DNA of 64,000 bases from Aphrophora alni (Eukaryota; Arthropoda; Insecta; Hemiptera; Aphrophoridae). The notes under the pieces were generated by a model that was given only the letters and a program-made list of their open reading frames with translations, did no database searches and was not told the origin of the DNA. Below, piece after piece: positions 49,680 through 61,600 of the stretch. Position 1 is the first letter of the stretch. Each line of letters opens with the position of its first letter. Location of the stretch: the NCBI GenBank assembly GCA_963513935.1, contig OY740766.1, positions 1,208,001 to 1,272,000 on the forward strand. Direction: 5' to 3'. Both the position numbers and the translations under genes were made by a program.

Positions 49680-52600
49680 ACTAAAAGACCGAGATTGGTA
49701 GAAGATAAAGATGTGGTGATAAGTTAATAAAAGTGATAGATGATTGTACAGGGAAAGGGAGGGTGGAAGGTGGGTTTAAAAGAAGAAATTCGAGGGGATT
49801 AGAGTGTAATTTGTATTGGTAAGATGGTTGAGAGGAGAGGTTCTAATTGGTGGCCTACCAATTTCTTCGCATAATCAGCCAATTCCGCCAGCCATCCTAA
49901 ACTACCTACTGGAGGAAAAGCAAATTTTGATTATGTATCTACGGAACATTAGCTTTCCAACACTATTTTAATATTGCGATAGGACGATTCTAAGTGGGCG
50001 AAATGTTGAATTGCAAAATACGTGTTTTATAGCCAACTTGTCCGGGAGAATGGGTCCGATTTTGAATACCGGTAGTTGACAGTTGGAGGGTTTTAAATGA
50101 TCTGCTACCATCTGCAACATTCTGGGTTCATCTGGAATATTAGGGCCCTTGGGTGGGGGAACTAAGCTACCATTTATAATTATTTAGAACTGTGAATCTT
50201 CAATCAAGAATTTTCGACCCTTGCTCTAACATGAAGGCTTATGCCCACATGAAGCCACATGAGGCTTATTTGTCTCATCTGACAGCCATATTGACGAATC
50301 GTAACTATCTATTATTATATGATTATTCTAATGTAATATGTATTTTAATTTAGACCTTATACTACACAAATGTTAACATTACACAAGGGAGGAAGTGTTT
50401 CGCCTATTCAACCATGTCACTTAATTTTGGACACGAACAATAGTTAATTAATTAATTTAGATGATGCATGTCAGGGCCAAACTGTTCCAGGCCATTGGAC
50501 GTATATTTGCAAAACCTAACCAGTCATAATTTTAGTATTAGCCCACAAATTAATAACTGACCCACATACTGTGAATTCAGATCCGAGGTAACACACACTC
50601 TGACCTCCAAGTTCGGATTGTGGGAGAACTCAACTTGTTCTCGCGCCTGATTACCTATCATGCCCCAATGTGGTGGGGCTACCACAACTTTTTAAAAAAT
50701 CACCCGGTAGGCTACATATAAAAAGGGAAAAAAAATTAGGATTAGATGGAAGTATAATATATTGTATGTGTTTGATTTGTAATTGCTACTGTTGTGTTTT
50801 GTTTATTAATATTATAATTATAAGATGTTGTAATATTATGTTGATGCTTGTTATGCAGACTGTGTTTATATGGCAAAATAAATAAATACATTTGAGTATA
50901 CTTATCCCAGACTATAACGTCATTGTAGTAAAGATTTTAACCTGACATATCTAAACAGTATCATTATCTTAATTGCTTAATGCAACAGCTATTAGTGTTG
51001 ACAACATATAAATAATACACAATATACAAAACTTATATCATTATGTTTTATGAATTTAGTTTAACTGTATTCACCTCAAATCCAAATTTGAAGAATTGAT
51101 GTACAACTTCACGCAACCTGCGTTCCCAATTCTTGAGAAAATCAGTCATCTTATCTAAACTCACAGCGACCTCCAACAGGTAATCACACATGAGTAGTGA
51201 CTCTACCTACAATCAAATATTAATTGATTTAAAATATACATTGCCTTGTTGCAACTTCAATGCTAATAAAGCACAATTCCTGATATTGAGTGACACTAAC
51301 CACATAATATACAAATAATTTATAACATGCATATAAAAGTGTAAAAATATAAATAATCTGATTTATTGTAAGTAAAATATCTTGTTTCAAGAACTATTAA
51401 CATATCAAACATTTCTTAAATTGCTTTTATTGATTGATAAAGTATGATGCAAAACAGAATTTTCTTAATATATAATATTATTATTGCTTACATTACAATA
51501 ATTTGTAAGGATATGGTGGTACAAAAATATTTACGTATTTTTTTATTTAGATTTCCAGTGTTTGAGCTCCCGGAAATAAAATTTGAACTGAAATGTAAAG
51601 ATGTATTTTGGTATGTCTGTAGCATGTTTGCAAACTCTGATGACCTAAATCTCCCTACAATGTTTATGTAGGGAGAGTCTCTCTTAGAAGGATTAGAGTT
51701 GGGCATAAGGTAGAGTGTTATTTTAAAAGTAATTTTAATCCAATATCACGAGAATGGGATGTTTGCAAGACTCTAAATTATACTTTTGAGCATAGTATGC
51801 AGGGTAGATGTCAACCTAAACTATTTTATTTTAACCAATAATTTTTAGGGGTATAAAAATATAGTCAGGCTCCAAAGTTAAGACAAATTTGTATAATTCA
51901 CCCCTTGATTATAACTTATACATTATTATTTTTTTATAGAATAGTTCAAATTTGATCTAAGATTTTACTTATTTGACCTCAAATTCTTTAAAATATGAAA
52001 TTAAACCCTAAACTTATCTAGTTGTCTGAAACTTTTTCAACAAATTATGTATATACAATTTTAAATTTCCACTTAAATGTGTTACAATGTTCATGATTGT
52101 TAGAGAAATGAGTTGACATTTTAATATTTTATTGAGTAAAGAACAATTTGAAAAAAAAAATTACCTTTATCTGGTCCAACGAAACAGCAATCACATTACA
52201 ATTTGTCTTCATAGAATCTTCACTTTGGAGGTCTTTGCGTAACGTTTTTGCCAAAGCAACAACACTTAGAGATTTCAGTCTTGTTTCAGTCCATAATGAC
52301 TGAAATTCTCTGCATATAGCCAATTTCTCCAACCTGATAATATAAAATACAAGAGTTAAATAAAATAGCTCACTAAGTAATTAATTTAATCAGAACCTTA
52401 TAAAAGTCAGATGATACTGTAAACTGTAAGCGTATAAAAATAAATTCAGGTTTATTGATTTAATACGTGTATTATCTAAATAGACACAGTTTAAAGATTA
52501 TGCTGGTTTACATTTCACTCTATGGAAAGTTTTAAACTTATATTATTTGCTCTTAATTGTTGTTGAGCATTCTAACTCACCTGCCTTTTTCTACTTATCA

Positions 52601-55600
52601 AAGTTAAAATTAAGAACGGTTTGTTTATGTAAATATTGGTTTAATTTTTTGTTTTAATTTTAAAATGGTGACATATTTCAAAAGAAAAATGATGTTAATA
52701 GCAACACATATTAAACAACTGGTTTCAGAGACCAAGAAATACACCCTGTTTTTTTTAATGGTTAACTTCTAGAGAAATACTGTAATGGTATTGTAAATTA
52801 TGTTTAGCTTAGTTGATACTGTAACATTTCACATTTTTCTGTGAATTTAGATTGGTTCGATTGAATATACGCAACCAAGATCATACTATATCAGATTTAA
52901 GCTGATAGTGTGTATGATCGGATTGGATTTATGAACTGTTAATGTTAAAGTATTATAGAATCAAACTAACAATAAAATAATTAGTTTAATATAATAAGTC
53001 ACCAGGAATATTTTGTAATTATATTATAAAATTTGTAAATTTTTAAGTAATTATATTATATATATAGGATGTAAGTTGAAATATGGCAACGGTGTTTTGT
53101 GTGTGTTTTAACCTATTCTGATTGGCTACAGAAACCAAGCCAATAAGGATGATTTAAAAGGGTTGAGTCACAAAGAAATCTGGAGAGAAGGAAGATTCTT
53201 AAACCTAGTTTTGAGAAACCACGACAGCGAGTAAATATATAGAGTCTTTGAGAAACTACGACATCTAGTAGATGTATCGAGTTTTCCAGAAACGATGACA
53301 TTGAGTAGATCTATAGAGTCTTCGAGACACAATGACATTGAGTGGATCTATAGAGTCTTCGAAAAACCAAGAAAGCAAGTAGACATATGTTAGTCCTATC
53401 GCTAACCAGGAATCATCACTCTAAGTCCTAGAATTATGGTTGAGAGAGTTGAAGTGTTTTGTATGAAATGTATTAGACAAGTGCAGATACAATTTAAAGA
53501 TTGCAAGTTAAATTCAGGGAACAAAGCATCACTTGGTATAGGATGTGACATCTTTCCATTATAAATCAAAATTATAAACATATATTTTGAGAAGAAAAGA
53601 ATCGTAGTAGTAGTAATCATAAAAGAATTCACAAACTTTGTCTAAAAAATGAACTAATAATATTGAATGTTATTTCATAAATTCCATAATGCCTTATGAA
53701 TGCTTATGTTTATTTATTTTTGTGAAATGTGTATCAGTGTGTTGGGTAAACGTGTCTGATGATGGTATATGTTATACCGAAACAGCTGTTATGAAATATT
53801 AATAAATACTAAACACAAGATTGCTAAGACGTAAGTAATTTAATAATATAATGTTATTTATGAACGGATCCTAATCGTAGTGCTAAAATTAACTAAAATA
53901 ACATTTTAAAAATATTCTATATCTACATTATAATTTGATATGATATATGTTATGTTATGTATAAATTTCAGGAATAAAACTATGTAAATAACTTCTGTAT
54001 TTTATTTTGCCTAGTACACTTTTCAAAGAATTCATGAGCCTATAAAATTGAATGAATGTGAATCCTTTACTCATTCACTGAAGCTCAGCCAAAAATAGAA
54101 TTAAACTAAAACTTAAAGAAGTAAAACAAATCTTACAATTGGTTTGCCAAACTGTGGAAATAAAAAGTTCAGAATACATACTTGGTACCAGAGTTAAGTA
54201 TAGGACCAATTCTATCCGTGCATCTTCTAATAGAATTTTTGAACTGCTTCCTGATGTCTCTAAGCATTAAACTTGCCATTCGGCTGAAAACAAATAATTA
54301 CATGTTTTTTAAAGAGTAATAAATAAATTCAAAGTTTACCCAAAGGAATTATTGTGTATTATAAACATAATTATTAATCATTTTGAATATTGGGTCTTGA
54401 ATTATATATAATTTATATTAATATTCATTATGTTCATTTATATTTTTTAATTAATATTTATAACCTGTTAGTATTTCCTTAGAAGAGAGATATATACAAA
54501 TAAATAAATATAAATACTTGTGTGTGTGTATATATATTAGGGATGGGTCGATTCTTGGTACCGATTCCCGATACCACCGATTCTTAAGCCTAAGTACCGG
54601 TATCGAGAACCGATGGTTGAAAGTCGGTACCAAGGTGTCAATTTAAGAGGAATTAAATTAATACATAAACAGGCCAATGTAAAAATTTTAAACAAATTTA
54701 TAATTTTTTCAATATATACAAAAGTTTTGCATATATACAACTTGTAAATGATAATATAATACCAAATATATCAATAATATAATGTAATAAGGTGAAATAA
54801 AATAAATTTTGTGTACTTACGTTTACAATGGCATCCAGTTGTTTTGTAGCCGCACAACAGCTGTCCGGAATACTACGAACCATCATTACCGGTTAGGAAG
54901 GCTTGCCGATCTAGATTTGTCTGGCAAAGACCTCCTGTAATGGTGCAGGTTAGGGAAACATTGCTCGTGTACCCCGATGACACACCCGGGACACCAGTAA
55001 CGCGCCTTTTTGTAGCCCAAAACTTTACCCGCCTTACACACTGCACAAACTCTTTTGCTATCATTTGGCAGTCTTGTTAGTGTGTGGGGGGGGGGGTAAA
55101 GTTGCCGAGCTACTCTGTGATGTAGATGGTGGTCCGTGCCGTAAGTTCATAAAAGGAGCAAAGTCAAGATCAGTTTCGGAAGTTAGACTCTCAACTATTT
55201 CAAACATGAAAAACCGCCAGTTTCTACCGTTTGGGTTCTGTGCCTTGTACAGAACCCAAGCGTTGAAAAGGGCCATGTCGACAAAGTTGTAGACTATCTT
55301 CCGCCAGTATTTTCTACAGGTCCGTGTACAAGTTACATGGTAGATAGACTTGTCCTTGTTATCCACGCCACCCATAAAGGTGTTGTATTTGTGAATAACA
55401 AACGGCCTGGCTTTGGTACCACCCCATCTGTTTCTCACTTCAATGGTAGCAGCATGATAACCTGTGGTAAGTAGCAACACAGGTTTTCTACTTTTTATCT
55501 CCTTGTATTTTAGGAGATGTGTTTCACATCTCCTGAAATACAAAGATTCACCTGCAGATAATTCTGCTCTTACCATTTCTTTTGGTAACTCCTTGCTTAT

Positions 55601-58600
55601 TTTGTTGATCGTGCCTGTCAAATAGGTTTTGTTTGACAACAAATATGAGGAAAGAGGTACCGTTGTGTAAAAATTATCAGTAAAAAGATGGTAACCTTTC
55701 CCCAAACAATCTGCTTTTTCCATCAAATCCTTGACAACTTTTTGGGTAGACTTAACCAATATTCTCTAAGATTGTTCTTTGGTGATAATCCCATGTTGAT
55801 CAACATTCCCCAGAATTTCTTCATCTCGTTTACGGTTATGTCGACCCACTGATTGATTCTAGAATGTGGTCTTACATTTCCAGAATCTCACCGTTGACGT
55901 AACACTGCTTGTGCGAACTTATTGGTCTGTTCCACCATAAGCTCCCACATTGCACATGTCATAAACAGATAAAGAAATGCTACCGGGTTTGAACTACACG
56001 GAACATTTCTAGGGCCTGCATTTTCTACCATGAACTTGGACTCTGTTTCCTTTTCCATTTCTGGAGCATATGCCCTTACCCACGGAACCACAGGTGTTTG
56101 TGTATTTGTGCGTTTACGTTTTCGTGTAATTGTTGTATGACGAGTAGGTGTTATGTGTGATGGTCCAGGAAGACCAATGTCAAGTTTTGAAAGTGTTAGT
56201 GGCGGTATAACAATGTCTGAAGCATCAAAGCCAAAGAAATCTAATTCGTCAGCTGAGCCTCCCTCACCAGTAACTCGGACGACATCATCCTCAAAAGACA
56301 TGTCATCATCTTCGTCTGAACTTTCATCAGATCCACTGCCTTCAGGGAAGTCATCCCCTGCAGGCAGACCGTCTTCAAAAAGATTAGACGTTGTATCACG
56401 ACATGGTCTTGGGGGCGAGGTTGATATGTCATCGCAATCTCCTTCTAAGTCTGATAACTCGGGATCGATGGTGACACCCTCTAAGTTATCAGACATGGCT
56501 AAATTTCTGGATGCCATTTTAATTCAAAAGTTTTTTGTATAATTATAGTTTTTACATATGCCTAGAAAACACCTATAACATGAAAGATCACACTCGAAAG
56601 AAAAACACTTATACATTTATCACTTCTAAAATACCTAGTCTAACAAACACATGGCTTATAATTTAGGGCTAGGCCTATAAAATTAAAATTATAATTTGAA
56701 TAATGAACCAAAATAATAAACTATAGCAAAATAAACTTCAGTCTAGTCATATTTCTCTACTGCACGCTACATAAAATTTTCTAAACTTGGTTATGAAAGA
56801 TTGAAAGATTACCTTTTCAATGGTATATAATACATTTCGATAATATAATATCTACTAGGATAAAAGTTGAATTGCAAAAAATGTAATTTTTAGCGTGTAA
56901 AATAGCGTTTAAATTTTTGATTTGGTTTAATTTTTATATAATAAAGACTATATTACTTGGAAACATTTGAAAAGTACGGATTTGAAGAGAAAGGCGCGAT
57001 CTATCGAGCAGTGTTATGTCAAATGTGACAGACAGAAATTTCAAAATAGGAATAATTGACAAACGAGACGAATGTTTAGTTTAAAACTTGTTAACCTAAA
57101 ACTTAGACGTTACGCATCAAAAATATGCGAACTTCACCAATTTTTGGAATATTACTTATAACGTTTTGTGGTATTTTTTTGCATGATTATGCATCTACGG
57201 AACATTAGCTTTCCAACGGTATGTTATTTATTGTGATAGGACAATTTTAAGTGGGCGTAAAGTTGAATTGCAAAGTGTTTTATAGTTGTTGGAACTAAGT
57301 TATGCCTAGGCCGTGGGTCGATCTTGGGTCGGGCAACCGTTGGTGGGTGATAATGCACTTACAATAATAGTCAATTGAAATACTACAAATGCTGCTAGGT
57401 TCAAAAACAACAAAATCTGAATTACATACATCAGCAAAATTTTTAAAATCCAAACATATTTCAAGTCTTTGAATTGGATTAAAAGCATGTCAAGAAGAAT
57501 TGAAAATGTTATTAAAGACAAAGGAGGGATAATGAAATACTAATTAAATTCACAAATTTAAATTTTATATCTCTTTAGTGGCAAAATTGTATATAACAAA
57601 ACAATATACTATAATACCTTAATATTATATAATATCTACATAAATAAATAAAGTACAAAAAGTAATTTTATTACTAAAACTGTCTATTTTTCTCCTTCTT
57701 TTTTTTTTTGAATGGGTGTCCTAATAATTTGGCCAGGAACTGTAATTTAATTTTTGTTTATATTAGAGAGACAAAACCACAAGTTTCATAATTACCAAAA
57801 ACTGTTTCCTACTAAAGCTTGACCTCCAGGAATATGGGGTGTCATTGTGTTAATGAAAGTCCATTCTTCTTTTAAAATATTCTTCTGAACTCGTTCTTGC
57901 TGAGTCATCTGAACCCATTGCTGAAGATAATCTAAGTATACCTAAACATTGAGAAATTAGCTTTAAAGTTTCAATGAAATATCTAAATATTAACTATAGA
58001 ATAAGATAAACTAATTTTTAAAATGTAATTAAAAGAAAGTGTTATAAATTTAGTAAACTAGGATAGAATGAATTTTTAATTCTTTACAGTAAAAACTGTT
58101 AACACAGTGTCCACATTTAATTAAATAACCAATTAGTTAATATCCTTATAATAAACTCCTCCACCAAGTGCCAATTTTGTTTCAGGTTGATAAGGTAAGA
58201 AGGATTGAAATAATATTGGAAGAAGTTTTTAATATTTTGTAGTGGTGTCATCTCACCCTACTGCTTTTGTATTTTTTAACTTGTTAATTACATTCTCAAC
58301 CTCATTAAGGATGGTTGGACTGAGAAACATTGAATTTAAAAAAAGATGTTTCTTATTGTTTAAATTGTTAATCAAATAAATAAAAACTTTGTTAATTATC
58401 TGTAATATGAATAAAATATAAAAGTTCGAGCTATTCAATAGTAGATCCTCCACTGTTACAAAATGTGTTCACACTCCCAGTCTCTTTTCGTACATCATAA
58501 ACTGCTTCACATTAATTTTTTTGCATTTTCAATATATCTGTCATCCACCCTTTTTACTGCTAACTGAACAACCCTTTTCAAAGTTCTACAATATTTATTT

Positions 58601-61600
58601 CTAACAACTGGTTTTGTGAAGGGCAGCAAAGAGTCCACTGGTTCTCAAACTAAACTCTCATTTCTATTTACAGGAAACTCTAAACCTTGCAGTTATCCAG
58701 TGAATTCTAAGAGTTTTATTTTTTAGATTTACTAATTTCAGGGCAAAGCATCTTGAGGGAATCCAAAAATTATTTTACAAATTTATCAAGATTTTTATAC
58801 AAATCAACCTCAGAATAAGTGATATCAAAAAATCTCTCATTCTCTTGAAGTGAAAAAAATACATAATATATATTTTTTTAATTAATAGTTTTGGTTGGAA
58901 TTTAGATTTTTAAATTGTTTCTTACCTCAATATTGTATCTTGATTGAAAAAACTTTGTGGTCCAAAAGACGGTTCATAAAATTAAAAATTAAATTAGGTA
59001 CATATTTAACCAAAAAATTTATAAAAAATATTATCAATACAAGTTGCCATTTCAGTAGCGATTCCCATATTCCCATAGGGAAAATATCATAAGCTTTTAA
59101 AATATGAAGAAAGTCATTTTTCTCTACTATTTATTAGTAAGTCAATATTAAAGTCATGTGTAAGAACCAGATTTTTTTTTTTTCAACTTTTTCTTTACAA
59201 GAATGTTAAAGATTTCATTGCTTTTCATTAGAAATGATTTAATTACTATTTGATGACCTATATACAGATAAGAGTACAATAGAGTAATTATCAATATTTA
59301 GTTTAACTGTTAAGAATTCACAAATGGACTCAATATAGTAAATATTTAGAGTATTAAAAAGTTTCTCACCAGGATAGCAACCCCTACCTACTTCTTGAGA
59401 ACTGTCTACTGTGTTAAGTATGTTTTGATTAAATGCTTTGGTCCTTGTTTCTAATAGATTGTCATTAGTTTTACATGGAAGTTTTTTAAAATACTGAAAA
59501 CTCACCTAGTTTATCACACTCCATATATTATAAGCAAGAACAGACTTAACCTACCTCAGAAAGACCCTTTACGACCACTATTTCACTGAGGTCTTCACCA
59601 ATCTCCCACTCATTTAGATCCCTCTTCTTGGGCAATTTTTAAAGCTAAAAATTATTTTCTCCTTCATCTAGAATATTATGATTTGAAATACCAACAAAAT
59701 ACTGCTCCAGGTGAATTTCAGGGATATGAATATTTGTTTGCTTACTCTTGTTGATTGTTTAGAGCTGCTTCAGAGTCAGATTGAGTTATCAGCCGCAAAC
59801 ATGAATCTAAGGCTACGGTATGTTTAGATATTGCAGACGTGAATTTATTTTTACCAAACTTTTTAAGGTGGAGACCCATTTCTTGTATAATCTTTTCTCA
59901 CAACATATTTATTAAAATCACACAACATTTTTTTAGACTTAACATCGTCAACATAGACTTATTACAGTACAACCCCGTTAAGTCGGACCAGTCGGGACCG
60001 CGGCCGATCTGACATAATGAAAATCCGTGTTAGCCGGAGAAAGAGCAGAAAACACACACAAAAAAATAAATAAATAAATAAAAAATTAAAATATACATAC
60101 TGTACTTACAATAATTTCCTTTATTACGGAGAAAAACACTTTAAAAATATTTACTCATCACAATAAAACAAACACATCTGTGGACTGTGCAGGTATGTCT
60201 ACTTTTTGGAGAATAAGCTTGTAAGTTTCTGTTGCGTCAGCTTCGAGTGGGGCAACCGGCAAAGCACGCCAATCACCTGGGTGACAATGACTCACCACGA
60301 AGGCATGCAGTGCTACAGTCACGGCAAACAGACTCGGTTGCATGAACTCGGCGGAAACACGATCACATGCAATATGCTACGATTATGCGCTCGTATAAAG
60401 CAATAGCGCTACCAAAATGCATATTTTATATTAATTTATATATTTATGTTTATTTATTGCAAACCGATCTGGGTTACCCGGAGATACGACTTAAACGAGG
60501 TTGTACTGTAGTTCCATAAACAACAACATTTAAAGTTGGCCTATCGTTTCTATATGGTATTTTAGACTTTGTTACGTTAACTCTAACCACATTAGATATT
60601 GAATCTTTTATAGCATCAACTATTTTATAAGCATTATTAAGTGTCAATATCATTTGTGCCTCCTGCTATAATTCCAAAATAGTCTTTACGATAGTTTTTA
60701 CTTAAGAAGTCTACATTTTTAGCAACTTGTGATATATTCACAATTGACTTAATAATCATATTAACACTAAAATTAGCTCCCAATATGTCTGAGAGGAGGT
60801 TGGACATAAATCTTCTGTGACTGTCAGAAAAATAAAACTTTCTATTTTTGAATAACCCTTAACTATGATTGAAAAGTAACAGTTTTTTATATCTCTGTCC
60901 AGCACTAGAGAGCTTCATTCTTATTGTGCAGTCACTTTTGCCACTATAAGTTATTTCTATATACACATTTTCTGGAAGAGTATTTAAAGTATTAAAACAA
61001 TTTGTAGTGCATTAAAATCTGAACATAATTTGTGAATAGTTAATTACAGCAGTTTTTTGGGGGAATTAAAATTTGTCATGTTCATAAGAACTTCTTGTCT
61101 GTGTACTAGGAAGGAATCTAATACAACCAATTTGTTTAGTATTATCTGTAAATGAAACATTTGGAATTTTGCCCTTCTGCTTTAATTGGTTTATCTTCTC
61201 CTTGAGGGTGGTATTTTCTAATAGCATTTCATTACGTCGCTTTTCTTTAGTTAGGGTATAATAAACTTCACCAGTATCTTTTTTCTTCAGTAATTCTGTC
61301 AATACTTTTCATCATCTACATTATTTTTAAATACACATTCCTCAAGAAATTTAACTCTATTAAAAGTTATAGAATATAGTACTGTTAGGTACATCAAATT
61401 ATGATGTAGGTTTCTACACCTCGGGAAAGAACAAAATAGTGTTTCTAGAACAAAGAATATGTCATGCATGATCAAATCATATTATAATAATATAGTAAGC
61501 GATAAATTTACCTCCAGTATACTTTGCACATTGCTATCATACTCTGATATTTCAGATTTTAAATTATCAAAGACATTAGGTTCCTCATCCCATAAAGCCG

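Noticed and set aside
56153..56542. Plus-strand open frame of 129 codons
   Set aside because: Antisense shadow of the acidic N-terminal region of the piggyBac transposase.
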